Origin: GCA-2709075 sp964492555
GTDB lineage: Bacteria > Pseudomonadota > Alphaproteobacteria > MPNO01 > UBA2964
Direction of reading: 5' to 3'
DNA length: 64,000 nt
Assembly: GCA_964492555.1 (NCBI GenBank)
Contig: CAZBKQ010000004.1
Span: forward strand, 1 to 64,000
The position numbers were made by a program, and so were the translations under genes. The notes beneath the pieces were generated by a model that was given only the letters and a program-made list of their open reading frames with translations, had not been told where the DNA came from and ran no database searches. This document shows positions 43,891 to 53,168 of the stretch, piece by piece (position 1 is the stretch's first letter; every line of letters begins with the position of its first letter).

Positions 43891-45024
43891 GTGAAAAAAC
43901 TGGACTGGTACCTATTCAGGCAACTGCTGGCGGCGACGCTTTTTGTGACGGTGACGCTGACAGGCGTCGTGTGGCTGATGCAGTCCCTTCGCTTTATCGA
44001 AATGATCGTCAATCGCGGACTTTCCGTTCCGGTCTTCGTCTATTTCACCTTTCTGCTTTTGCCGACCTTTATCAGCGTTATCCTGCCCATCGCGCTCGTC
44101 GCCGCCGTGATTTTTGTCTACAACCGGCTCCTGACAGACAGCGAGTTGATCGTCATGCGCGCCGGGGGATACAGCCAATTCGGATTGGCCAAACCGGCAA
44201 TCGTTTTATCTTTTCTGATCCTTATTGTCTCTTTCAGCCTATCTCTCTATCTGCTGCCGTCTTCCTTCAGAAACTTCAAGGATCTGGAATTCAGCCTGCG
44301 AAATTCCTTCCCGACGGTCCTTCTCCAGGAAGGCGTTTTCAACCAGATGACCAAGGGCATTACCGTCTATATCCGCAAACGCGAAAAGAACGGCGAGTTA
44401 CAGGGAATTGTCATCCACGACACCAGAACCCCGAAAACACCGATCACGATCATGGCCGATAAAGGGGCGATCGTCGCGGGGGATAACGGACCGCGGGTCA
44501 TTATGGTCGACGGAAACCGGCAACAGGTCGACCGGAACACCGGGCAATTGTCGCTGCTTTATTTCGACAGGTACAGTTTCGACCTGGATACTGTGAGCAA
44601 GGACCGCACCGTAAGATGGCGCGAACCCAAGGAGCGGTATCTCCACGAGCTGTTTTTTCCGGATTCTCAGGAAAAAATTCTGTGGAATTTCCACAAGCTC
44701 CGGATGGAGGGGCATTACCGTCTTTCAATGCCGCTTCTGCCGCTCGGACTGACTCTCTCCGTTCTGGCCTTTCTGTTAAGCGGCGACTTCAACCGCCGGG
44801 GGCAGCTTTGGCGCGTGCTGGCGGCCGTCGGCGTAACCTTGTGTATAGAGCTGGGACATCTTGGCGTACAGAATCTGGGCGAGAGGACTCCGCAACTCAC
44901 CCTCGGTATGTATGCGGTGCCCCTGCTTCCCGCAGGGATCGCCCTGTTTGTTATGAGCCCGTGGTCTCGAATATTCCGGAGAACCGACTCCAGAAACGCT
45001 CCTTCACTTCCATCAACGGGCTGA
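43891..45024 (+). CDS. lptF: LPS export permease LptF
   Basis: The 377-aa inner membrane protein is one half of the LptFG permease that, with LptB ATPase, extracts LPS from the inner membrane. It starts (GTG) MKKLDWYLFRQLLAATLFVT, with membrane helices at the N-terminus (GVVWLMQSLRFIEMIVNRGL), a periplasmic beta-jellyroll in the middle (KGITVYIRKREKNGELQGIV), and three C-terminal helices. lptG follows after ten bases. A hydrophobic start and the absence of a ribosome site fit the leaderless promoter noted above. Confidence 0.94.
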   Translation: MKKLDWYLFRQLLAATLFVTVTLTGVVWLMQSLRFIEMIVNRGLSVPVFVYFTFLLLPTFISVILPIALVAAVIFVYNRLLTDSELIVMRAGGYSQFGLAKPAIVLSFLILIVSFSLSLYLLPSSFRNFKDLEFSLRNSFPTVLLQEGVFNQMTKGITVYIRKREKNGELQGIVIHDTRTPKTPITIMADKGAIVAGDNGPRVIMVDGNRQQVDRNTGQLSLLYFDRYSFDLDTVSKDRTVRWREPKERYLHELFFPDSQEKILWNFHKLRMEGHYRLSMPLLPLGLTLSVLAFLLSGDFNRRGQLWRVLAAVGVTLCIELGHLGVQNLGERTPQLTLGMYAVPLLPAGIALFVMSPWSRIFRRTDSRNAPSLPSTG

Positions 45025-45034
45025 ATTGCCGGCC

Positions 45035-46129
45035 ATGCGTCTTCATCTGACATTCGCGGCTTATATCGGCCGGCAATTCCTTACCTGGTGGATCGGGGCA
45101 TTCGCGGCGCTCGCCATGCTGATCGCCCTGTTCGACGCGATAGAGCTCTTGCGCATCACCGCGAGTTCCGATGACATCTCGTTCGGCGTAATCATTTCCA
45201 TGGTCCTTTTCAAATTGCCCGGCCTTCTTGAAAAAGCCATCCCGTTTACCGTCCTTTTCGGCGGCATGATGGCGTTCTGGCGCCTCAACCGGCATCAGGA
45301 ATTCGTCGTCGCACGGGCGGCGGGTGTTTCGGCATGGGAGTTCCTGTTACCCGCCGTTCTGCTTGCGCTGCTCATCGGCGTCGTCCAGGTCACTGTCTAC
45401 GGTCCGTTCGCCTCGACGCTGATGTTGCGGTTCGAACAGTTGCAGGGCGAGCACATAAAGGGCAAGCGAAGCCTTGCCGCGCTTTCCTCCGGCGGCATCT
45501 GGTTCCGGCAAACGACTCCAGGCGGGCACTACATCCTGCATGGGGCGAACATCGCGCCGAATACGATGACCCTGAACAACGCGATTATCTTTCAGTTCGA
45601 CAGATCCAACCGGTTTTTCCAGCGAGTAGATGCCGCCACCGCCCAGTTGGGTAACGGGAAATGGATATTTGCGGATGTCCGGATCACGGGACCCGAAACC
45701 CCAGTCGGCACGGCCACCACCTACGAACTGCCCACAGATCTTACCCAGGAAAACATCCAGGACAGCTTCGCGAAGCCGGAAACGATTTCCATCTGGCAAT
45801 TGCCCGGATTTATCGACGTTCTGGAGAAAGCGGGATTTTCCGGGCTGCGGCACCGCATCTATCTTTACTCCCTATTGGCAGTTCCCTTTCTTCTGTGTTC
45901 AATGATTTTGTTTGCGGGCGCCTTTACCTTACGGCAACAAAGGCGCGGCGGGGCGACGATCGCCATCACGTTGGGGGTTAGCACGGGATTTTTGATTTAT
46001 TTCGGATCCGACGTTGTTTACGCTTTGGGATTGTCTGCGCATCTACCACCCATATTGGCCGCGTGGAGCCCGCCGACGATAGCCTTGCTGTTGGGGACCG
46101 GGTTGCTTTTTCATTTGGAAGACGGGTGA
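45035..46129 (+). CDS. lptG: LPS export permease LptG
   Basis: The 364-aa partner of LptF has the same layout: N-terminal helices (MRLHLTFAAYIGRQFLTWWI), a periplasmic jellyroll (SLAALSSGGIWFRQTTPGGH) and C-terminal helices ending LAAWSPPTIALLLGTGLLFH. I chose ATG 45035; a TTG nine bases upstream is also in frame. lptD begins six bases after the stop, so the three LPS transport genes form one operon. Confidence 0.94.
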   Translation: MRLHLTFAAYIGRQFLTWWIGAFAALAMLIALFDAIELLRITASSDDISFGVIISMVLFKLPGLLEKAIPFTVLFGGMMAFWRLNRHQEFVVARAAGVSAWEFLLPAVLLALLIGVVQVTVYGPFASTLMLRFEQLQGEHIKGKRSLAALSSGGIWFRQTTPGGHYILHGANIAPNTMTLNNAIIFQFDRSNRFFQRVDAATAQLGNGKWIFADVRITGPETPVGTATTYELPTDLTQENIQDSFAKPETISIWQLPGFIDVLEKAGFSGLRHRIYLYSLLAVPFLLCSMILFAGAFTLRQQRRGGATIAITLGVSTGFLIYFGSDVVYALGLSAHLPPILAAWSPPTIALLLGTGLLFHLEDG

Positions 46130-46135
46130 CGCCCA

Positions 46136-48328
46136 ATGCGCATCGCGTTTTTCCTGACAATCTTAATGTTTTCCGGGCTGGCCAGTCCGGTCATGTCCCA
46201 AGGGCAAATCGATAGGGAGACACCCGTCCTGCTTAAGGCGGACGAGGTCGAACATGAGCGGGACCTCAATCTCGTTATCGCCCGTGGCAATGTCGAGCTG
46301 GTTCAGGGAAAAAGAATTTTGCGGGCCAATACGGTCACCTATAACCAGAAAGACGACGTCATGACGGCGACGGGGAACGTCGCCATCCTTGAACCGGAAG
46401 GCGACGTCCTGTTTGCGGATCACGCCGAGGTCACCGGCGACTTCAAGGAGGGTGTCGCGAAAAACATCCGCCTGTTGCTGAGTGACAATTCCAGAGCCGC
46501 CGCAATCAGCGGCCGGATGTCGAACGGCAAGGTCACCCATATGCGCCGCGGCGTTTACACACCCTGTCAGACCTGTGTCGGCTCCAAAGGGACCCCATTG
46601 TGGCAGATAAAGGCGTATCGGATCACGCATGATCGCGAAGAAAAAACAATTGAATACCGCGATGCGTTTATCGAAATGTTCGGCATACCGGTCGGCTACA
46701 CCCCTTACCTCTCTCATCCGGACCCGACGGTAAAGCGCAAATCCGGTTTGCTTCCCGTTTCCGGCGGCAACAATTCCGAGCTCGGCACCTTCGCCCGCAT
46801 TCCCTATTTCATCGTCCTAGATCGCGACAAAGACATGACCGTGGAACTCATGCCGACCACAAATGGCGGCCAGGTCCTCACAAACGAATACAGGCAACGG
46901 TTCGGCTCCGGGCTTCTGGAAATAGACATTAGCGGCACGATTACCGACATCCGGCCAGAGATCCCTGGCGCCGCGAACCAGATCGAGGGCGACAACAAGG
47001 CGCGCGGGCATTTCTTCGGACACGGCCGATATCACCTTTCGGATGCATGGCGCCTCGGCGGGGATATAAAGCTGTCATCGGACGACACCTATTTGCAACG
47101 CTACAGCTTCGGCAACGACAATGTTTTGGAGAGCAACCTTTTTGTAGAAGGCTTCCACGGCGACAGCTATGCCGCCGCAAAAGCCTATGCGTGGCAGGAC
47201 CTTCGTCCCGCAAATCTGCAGGGCGACATGCCTGTGATCGCACCGATTCTGAACTATCACTATGTCAGCCCGTCGACACGTTTTGGCGGCAATCTCGACA
47301 TTGACGCCGATCTGGTATCCCTGTTGCGGACCAACGGCACCGACAGCCGGCGCGTATCGGTGAAGACAACGTGGAATCAGAAAACGATCACGTCCTCAGG
47401 CCATGTACTTGGGGCATATGCTTCGCTGCAAACCGACCTGTATCACGCATCACAGGTGGCACAGGATCATCGTGATCCAAGAGATTACTCCAGCGGCGGC
47501 GCGGCGAGGATTTATCCCCGCATCGGATTGGACTGGCGGTATCCGCTGGAATCATATTCGGGTTCGACGGCACTGATGATCGAACCAATCGCGGGCGTCA
47601 TGGCCAGCCCGAGAGGCGGAAATCCGGATCTCATCCCCAACGAGGACAGCCAGGTGTTCGAATTTGACGACACCAACCTGACCAGCCGAAATCTGTTTTC
47701 CGGAAGGGACCGTGTCGAAGGGGGACAACGCGCCTATGTCGGCATCGGAAGCGGGGCCTATGGACCCGGCGGTTATACGTCTGCATTTCTGGGACAGACA
47801 TACCGCTTGAACGATGACGATACTTTTCTTGGGAACTCAGGTGTGGACGGTCAGGTTTCCGACTATGTCGGCCGGGTCATGATCCGGCCAAAATTGCCGA
47901 TCGAGGCGATTTACCGCTTTCATCTCGACAAGAACAATTTGGAATTCAAACGCAATTCGGTATTTCTGGGCGCGGGGCCGCCGGCACTCAGGCTGAACCT
48001 TAACTATGACTTCTTCGATGTCAGTTCGGGAAGCGGAACGTTGCCGGACCGGGAGGAAATTTCTTTCCACGCCAGCTCACAATTATCCGATGCCTGGTCA
48101 GTCCGCGCAGCAGTGACCCATGACCTGATAAATAAATTCACATCATCACAATCTTTCGGCCTGACCTATACATGCGATTGCTTTACGTTTGACATCAGCT
48201 ATAACCGCTCATTCGTTCGGGATCGGGAAATCAAACCGACTGATACTGTTTTGCTGCAGTTGACCTTCAAGAATCTCGGTACATTCGCGACAGCGCAAAC
48301 CGTTAGCCAACCTGAAACGGCCAATTGA
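46136..48328 (+). CDS. lptD: LPS-assembly outer membrane protein LptD
   Basis: The 730-aa protein inserts LPS in the outer leaflet. A signal peptide (MRIAFFLTILMFSGLASPVM, cleavage near SQG) precedes an OstA/LptA-like jellyroll (LLKADEVEHERDLNLVIARG) and a beta-barrel. Two Cys pairs are present, in RRGVYTPCQTCVGS and YTCDCFTFD, and could form the long-range disulfides known to activate LptD. The C-terminal barrel strands are regular to the end. The next gene encodes the SurA-like chaperone that helps fold this protein. Confidence 0.95.
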   Translation: MRIAFFLTILMFSGLASPVMSQGQIDRETPVLLKADEVEHERDLNLVIARGNVELVQGKRILRANTVTYNQKDDVMTATGNVAILEPEGDVLFADHAEVTGDFKEGVAKNIRLLLSDNSRAAAISGRMSNGKVTHMRRGVYTPCQTCVGSKGTPLWQIKAYRITHDREEKTIEYRDAFIEMFGIPVGYTPYLSHPDPTVKRKSGLLPVSGGNNSELGTFARIPYFIVLDRDKDMTVELMPTTNGGQVLTNEYRQRFGSGLLEIDISGTITDIRPEIPGAANQIEGDNKARGHFFGHGRYHLSDAWRLGGDIKLSSDDTYLQRYSFGNDNVLESNLFVEGFHGDSYAAAKAYAWQDLRPANLQGDMPVIAPILNYHYVSPSTRFGGNLDIDADLVSLLRTNGTDSRRVSVKTTWNQKTITSSGHVLGAYASLQTDLYHASQVAQDHRDPRDYSSGGAARIYPRIGLDWRYPLESYSGSTALMIEPIAGVMASPRGGNPDLIPNEDSQVFEFDDTNLTSRNLFSGRDRVEGGQRAYVGIGSGAYGPGGYTSAFLGQTYRLNDDDTFLGNSGVDGQVSDYVGRVMIRPKLPIEAIYRFHLDKNNLEFKRNSVFLGAGPPALRLNLNYDFFDVSSGSGTLPDREEISFHASSQLSDAWSVRAAVTHDLINKFTSSQSFGLTYTCDCFTFDISYNRSFVRDREIKPTDTVLLQLTFKNLGTFATAQTVSQPETAN

Positions 48329-48374
48329 TATGGCAGTTATCGGGTTCGGGAAGTGTCGATAGGTATTAATCGCC

Positions 48375-49667
48375 ATGTGGAAACTTGTTTCTGGAAATTT
48401 CGCGCAACGCCTGATATGCGCCATCGCAACAGCGGCCACCATCATCTGCGTCGCTTCGATCCCGGCTGGCGCCCAGCAAGTCATGCGCATAGCGGCAGTG
48501 GTGAATAACGACATCATCACCGTCCATGATGTGGAGGCCCGTATGCGGATCGTTTTTGCATCGACTGGGCTCCGGGCGACGAAATCAATGGTCGAACGCG
48601 TCGGGAGGCGCGTCCTGCGTACCTTGATCGACGAAAAGCTTCAGAATCAGGAAGCCAAAAAAAGCAATATCTCCGTTACCAAGTCTGATTTTTCGCGCGC
48701 CGTCTCAGTCCTTGAAAAAAGAAACCGGCTTCGGCCCGGCGGTTTCAGAGAGTTTGCCCGAACGAAAAATATCGATTGGGAGGCCATGGAGGCCCAGATC
48801 AACGCTCATATTATCTGGAGCAAACTCATCCGGCGCGTTTTGCGGCCGCGTGTCGTGATAGGCGAAGATGAAGTCGATGAAAAACTCGAACAATTAAAAC
48901 GAAAAAGGGGAACCAGAGAATTTCAGGTGTCTGAAATCCTCCTTTCGGTCAATGATCGCCAAGACGCCCCCGCGGTGAAACGAAATGCGGACCGCCTGAT
49001 CGGCGATATAAAGCAGGGCGCGGCTTTCGAAGCCCTGGCCCGCCAATTTTCAGATTCGTCCAGCGCCTCGGTGGGCGGCGATATCGGTTGGCTGCAAGAA
49101 GAATTTTTGCCCGGGGTATTCCAATCAGTCGTCCCGGGAATGAAAGCCGGCGATGTCGCGGGGCCAATTCAGGCGGTCGGTGGATATTATATCGTAAAGC
49201 TGAACAAGGCACGGCGGGTCCTGGCGGGGTCTCCGCTTGATGGCGAGGTTGAGGTGCAACGCATCCTGTTTGTGCTGCCCGCGAATGCCGGTCAGGCCGA
49301 GACGCAATCCCAGATCGACCTCGCCAAACTGATCGGAGAAACAATTTCCGGGTGCGCGGATTTCGACAGGGCCGCAAAAGAAGCGGGTTTCAGGGGGAAG
49401 ACGAGCATGGGAACGCTTCCCTTGAAGGATCTTGCCCCTGTAGTACGAAAAAACGTCCAGGATTTGCCGGTCGGAAAATCCGGCCCTCCTATTCGCATCG
49501 GCAATCAGGTCGCTCTGTTTATGGTGTGCAAACGAAAGGACCCCAAATCCGGACTTCCCGAACGGTACGATATCCGCGGACAGCTATTGCGTGAGAGGCT
49601 GGATATTCTCTCCCGCCGTTACATGCGCGACCTTCGGGCGGGGGCCGTCGTCGATATCCGGACATAA
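48375..49667 (+). CDS. surA: Periplasmic chaperone/peptidyl-prolyl isomerase SurA
   Basis: The 430-aa protein has a signal peptide ending near PAGAQQ, a SurA_N region (VNNDIITVHDVEARMRIVFA) and one clear parvulin domain at about residues 175-275 (REFQVSEILLSVNDRQ, then ASVGGDIGWLQEEFLPGVFQ). A second, degenerate isomerase-like domain follows at 290-390 (EVQRILFVLPANAG). It guides outer membrane proteins such as LptD across the periplasm. Position between lptD and pdxA is the classical arrangement. Confidence 0.92.
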   Translation: MWKLVSGNFAQRLICAIATAATIICVASIPAGAQQVMRIAAVVNNDIITVHDVEARMRIVFASTGLRATKSMVERVGRRVLRTLIDEKLQNQEAKKSNISVTKSDFSRAVSVLEKRNRLRPGGFREFARTKNIDWEAMEAQINAHIIWSKLIRRVLRPRVVIGEDEVDEKLEQLKRKRGTREFQVSEILLSVNDRQDAPAVKRNADRLIGDIKQGAAFEALARQFSDSSSASVGGDIGWLQEEFLPGVFQSVVPGMKAGDVAGPIQAVGGYYIVKLNKARRVLAGSPLDGEVEVQRILFVLPANAGQAETQSQIDLAKLIGETISGCADFDRAAKEAGFRGKTSMGTLPLKDLAPVVRKNVQDLPVGKSGPPIRIGNQVALFMVCKRKDPKSGLPERYDIRGQLLRERLDILSRRYMRDLRAGAVVDIRT

Positions 49668-49669
49668 AG

Positions 49670-50689
49670 ATGCCATCCGCCGGGCGGTCTCTTCTTGCTG
49701 TTACGATGGGGGAACCTTCCGGCATCGGCGGGGAGATAGCGCTCAAGGCATGGGCCATGCGCCACGCCGTATCGACCCCGTTTTTCATACTCGATTCGCC
49801 AGCACGGCTGGATGCGCTCGCCAGAGAAACCGGAATCGACAGCCGGATTAAAGAGATCGCCAATGCGGAAGATGCCCCGGATGTTTTCCCGCATGCCCTC
49901 CCCGTACTGGCATTGCAACATGACGTAAGCGCCGTCCCGGGACACCCCGATCATGCCAATGCTCCCGCCGTTCTGGAATCCATAGACCGGGCAATCGCGT
50001 TTATCCGGTCAAATACCGCTACGGCGATGGTGACCAACCCGATCCACAAGGAAACACTGTATGTCGCGGGTTTCGATTATCCGGGCCACACGGAATATCT
50101 GGCCGACAAGGCGGGAAACGGAAGCTCCGTCATGATGATTGCCTCGGACCTCCTGAAGGTGGTGCCCGTTACGATCCACTTGCCGCTCGCGGAAGCGTTA
50201 AACCGGATCGACCGGAAAGACATCCTGTATTGTGCCCGAACCGTCCATGCCGCCCTGCGGGACTACTTCGGTATCGTATCGCCGCGCCTCGCGATCTCCG
50301 GTCTTAATCCGCATGCCGGCGAAGGCGGTCATCTCGGAACCCAGGAGATCGAGATTATTTCCCCCGCAATTGAGGAACTGAGGCGCGACGGCATTAACGT
50401 TAAGGGTCCCTTATCCGCCGATGCCATGTTTCATGAACAGGCGCGACGAACATACGACGCAGCGATTTGCATGTATCACGACCAGGCGCTGATACCGGCT
50501 AAAACCCTGGCATTTGAGAACGGCGTCAATGTGACGCTCGGGCTGTCCATCATTCGGACATCGCCGGACCATGGAACCGCGCTCGATCTTGCCGGGACCG
50601 GACGCGCCAGCCCCGCGAGCCTGATTGCGGCGCTCAACCTCGCTGCGGACATGGCTGCTGGCAAAGCGGCGCGGGCCGCGCCCGCCTAA
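49670..50689 (+). CDS. pdxA: 4-hydroxythreonine-4-phosphate dehydrogenase
   Basis: The 339-aa PdxA oxidises 4-phosphohydroxy-threonine in the DXP-dependent pyridoxal phosphate pathway. LLAVTMGEPSGIGGEIALKA at the start, TAMVTNPIHKETLYVAGF, and the metal-binding SGLNPHAGEGGHLGTQEIEI and ICMYHDQALIPAKTLAF segments are all present. It starts two bases after the surA stop and shares TAATG with rsmA. Confidence 0.96.
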   Translation: MPSAGRSLLAVTMGEPSGIGGEIALKAWAMRHAVSTPFFILDSPARLDALARETGIDSRIKEIANAEDAPDVFPHALPVLALQHDVSAVPGHPDHANAPAVLESIDRAIAFIRSNTATAMVTNPIHKETLYVAGFDYPGHTEYLADKAGNGSSVMMIASDLLKVVPVTIHLPLAEALNRIDRKDILYCARTVHAALRDYFGIVSPRLAISGLNPHAGEGGHLGTQEIEIISPAIEELRRDGINVKGPLSADAMFHEQARRTYDAAICMYHDQALIPAKTLAFENGVNVTLGLSIIRTSPDHGTALDLAGTGRASPASLIAALNLAADMAAGKAARAAPA

Positions 50690-51576
50690 TGGGCGTGAAC
50701 TTCTTCGATCCCGACTTTCTGCCGCCTTTGAGAGAAGTCATTGGCACCGGAGGTTTATCGGCCCGGCATGGGTTGGGGCAGCATTTTCTGCTGGATATAA
50801 ATCTGATCAGGCGAATTGCGGCGAGCGCGGGCGATCTTGCCGGAAAAACCGTTATCGAAGTCGGGCCGGGTCCGGGTGGCCTCACACGGGGGCTCCTCGA
50901 GGTTGCGGGGCGTGTCATCGCCATCGAGCGCGACAGGCGATGCCTGGCAGCCTTGGCGCCGCTGGTGGATGCCGCGGAGGGACGGCTGACGCTCATAGAC
51001 GGCGATGCGACGGAAATATCTCCGAATGATCTTCTGGAAACCGGGGAAAGCGCGGCAATCGTCGCCAACCTTCCCTATAACGCCGGCACGCAAATGCTGA
51101 TCAACTGGCTGCGCGATCTGTCGCCCATCGACTCGATGACGTTGATGTTCCAGAAAGAAGTGGCGGAACGGATAACCGCGCTATCCGGTAGCCGTGCCTA
51201 TGGCCGGCTTAGCGTTCTGGCGCAATGGCTATGCGAAACCGAGAAACTGTTCGAAGTCCCCGCCGCGGCCTTCGTTCCACCGCCCAAAGTGGTGTCGACG
51301 GTTATCGCCTTGCGTCCGCGCGCCGCTCCCGCCTTTCCGGCGGAATTTTCAGTTCTCGAAACAATGACCCGCGCGGCGTTCGGCCAAAGACGTAAAATGC
51401 TGCGCTCTTCCCTGAAATCGGCAATCGCCGACCCGTTGGAAATCCTCGAAGAAGCGGGGATCGATCCCACGCTTCGCGCTGAGAACCTCTCTGTTGACAA
51501 TTTCTGCGCCATCGCGCGCGCCCATGCTGTGCGCCGGGCACCGGACAGACCTAATACCCCTCCTGAAGACGCTTGA
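50689..51576 (+). CDS. rsmA: 16S rRNA (adenine1518/1519-N6)-dimethyltransferase
   Basis: The 295-aa KsgA/RsmA dimethylates two adenines in helix 45 of 16S rRNA using S-adenosylmethionine. LGQHFLLDINLIRRIAASAG precedes the SAM motif TVIEVGPGPGGLTRGLL, and the catalytic motif is AIVANLPYNAGTQMLINWL. The C-terminal helical domain is complete (AAFGQRRKMLRSSLKSA). The last 26 bases overlap the 3' end of the convergent gmk gene. Confidence 0.96.
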   Translation: MGVNFFDPDFLPPLREVIGTGGLSARHGLGQHFLLDINLIRRIAASAGDLAGKTVIEVGPGPGGLTRGLLEVAGRVIAIERDRRCLAALAPLVDAAEGRLTLIDGDATEISPNDLLETGESAAIVANLPYNAGTQMLINWLRDLSPIDSMTLMFQKEVAERITALSGSRAYGRLSVLAQWLCETEKLFEVPAAAFVPPPKVVSTVIALRPRAAPAFPAEFSVLETMTRAAFGQRRKMLRSSLKSAIADPLEILEEAGIDPTLRAENLSVDNFCAIARAHAVRRAPDRPNTPPEDA

Positions 51577-52213
51577 CGAACTCGGTGAGCCCCACCAGAC
51601 GCCGGCGCCGGGATCGCTCAGATGCGAGAATAGCCTCAACCTGGGCGACACTCTGCTCAACATCATGATTGACGATGATGAAATCGTATTCCGCGTAATG
51701 GCTCATCTCATCCGGGGCCCGGGCCATACGGGCGGCGACAACCTCTTCCGGATCCTGAGCCCGGCTGTGCAGCCGCCGGTCCAGCTCCGCGGTCGAGGGC
51801 GGTAGAATAAACACACTGACGAGGTCTTCTCTCGCCCGTTCCGCGATTTGCTGGGCGCCTTGCCAGTCGATGTCGAATATAACGTCCTTGCCCGTGCCTA
51901 ACGCGTCCTGCACCGCCGACGCGGGAGTTCCATAGTAATTGTCGAAAACCTTGGCGTGCTCCAACAATTCCCGCCGATTGACCATGAGGTTGAATTCGGT
52001 CGGGTCCACAAAATGATAATCGACACCGTCTTCTTCGCCCGGCCGCATCGGTCTGGTGGTGACAGAGATCGACATGGTCAGGTTCGAATCGCGTTCCATC
52101 AACAATCGGGAGATCGTCGTTTTTCCGGCGCCGGAAGGCGATGACAGAACAAGCATAAGCCCGCGGCGGTCAATGCCGGAGGCCTGAAACGTATCGGTTG
52201 CTGGATTACTCAA
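51551..52213 (-). CDS. gmk: Guanylate kinase
   Basis: The 220-aa enzyme phosphorylates GMP. The P-loop is LVLSSPSGAGKTTISRLLME; the GMP-binding segment SVTTRPMRPGEEDGVDYHFV and the lid region RLHSRAQDPEEVVAARMARA follow. Its start lies eight bases inside the end of yicC, so the two are coupled, a common pairing. Its C-terminal 26 bases overlap rsmA on the other strand. Confidence 0.96.
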   Translation of the reverse strand: MSNPATDTFQASGIDRRGLMLVLSSPSGAGKTTISRLLMERDSNLTMSISVTTRPMRPGEEDGVDYHFVDPTEFNLMVNRRELLEHAKVFDNYYGTPASAVQDALGTGKDVIFDIDWQGAQQIAERAREDLVSVFILPPSTAELDRRLHSRAQDPEEVVAARMARAPDEMSHYAEYDFIIVNHDVEQSVAQVEAILASERSRRRRLVGLTEFVKRLQEGY

Positions 52214-53093
52214 TATTCTGAACCTGTTCGCGAATTCTGTCGATTGCCGCCTTCAACGCCAGACCGATATCCGTTACTTCAATCGTTGCGGCTTTTGAAC
52301 AAATCGTATTGGCTTCCCGGTTGAATTCCTGACATAGGAAATCGAGCTTTCGACCGACCGGTTCATCGCTTTCCAACAGTTCCCGCGCGGCGGCAATATG
52401 TGACCGCAACCGATCCGTTTCTTCCCGGATATCGGCCTTCACGGCAAGGAGGGATACTTCCTGGGCCAATCTTTCAGGCGCCATGCGTTCATCGCCGGCC
52501 AACAAATCATCAATCTTCGCCAATAGCCGCTCACGGATGGCATCGGGTTGCGCTTCGGCGCTGCCAGTGACCGATTCGAGCAGAGATTCGATTTCGTCGA
52601 CAACACCGGACATCACCTCATAAAGCCGCGCGCCCTCCGCCTCACGGTTCTCGGCAAGCCTGTCGAGAGCCGCCGAAAAGCTCTCTTTCAGAGCAGCGTG
52701 CAATGCGGCCTTTTCCTCTTCGGTCGGTTCTTCTTCCGCGATTTCAATAACACCGCGCAGCGCTAGCAAGGCATCGGTCCCGGGCTTCTCCAACCCGAAC
52801 TTCTCCGCCAGTGCGCTAGCGGCTTCCTGCAAATCGGCAAACGCGTTTTCATTGATGCTGTAGCGGGTATCCTTCTCCGGCGCCTTCAGGGACAGATATA
52901 CCGAGATATTTCCCCGCGCGAACTTGGCCGTCACCGCCTTGCGAAGGTCTGGCTCAACGGTTTCCAGTCCCGACGGCAGGCGCATTCTCAGATCGAGAGA
53001 ACGGGAATTGACGCTGCGCAGTTCCCAGCTCCACGTATAACCACCGCAATCGCCGCTTACGGCGCCAAATCCGGTCATGCTTGCTATGGCCAC
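52206..53093 (-). CDS. YicC family endoribonuclease-like protein
   Basis: From the GTG at 53093 the 295-aa protein reads MAIASMTGFGAVSGDCGGYT, matching the SMTGF start of the family, with ELRSVNSRSLDLRMRLP next. The C-terminal DUF1732 part has VGRKLDFLCQEFNREANTIC. E. coli YicC has been linked to sRNA turnover, but the physiological role is not well fixed. CAGGA lies seven bases before the GTG. The ATG at 53078 would remove five conserved residues. The gene is divergent from an SDR gene. Confidence 0.92.
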   Translation of the reverse strand: MAIASMTGFGAVSGDCGGYTWSWELRSVNSRSLDLRMRLPSGLETVEPDLRKAVTAKFARGNISVYLSLKAPEKDTRYSINENAFADLQEAASALAEKFGLEKPGTDALLALRGVIEIAEEEPTEEEKAALHAALKESFSAALDRLAENREAEGARLYEVMSGVVDEIESLLESVTGSAEAQPDAIRERLLAKIDDLLAGDERMAPERLAQEVSLLAVKADIREETDRLRSHIAAARELLESDEPVGRKLDFLCQEFNREANTICSKAATIEVTDIGLALKAAIDRIREQVQNIE

Positions 53094-53168
53094 GGGACGT
53101 CCTGCATCTCTTCTTGTTATAAGTTGGCGCACTATACTGAGCCCCCATAGCCGCAACAAGGGCAGCCC

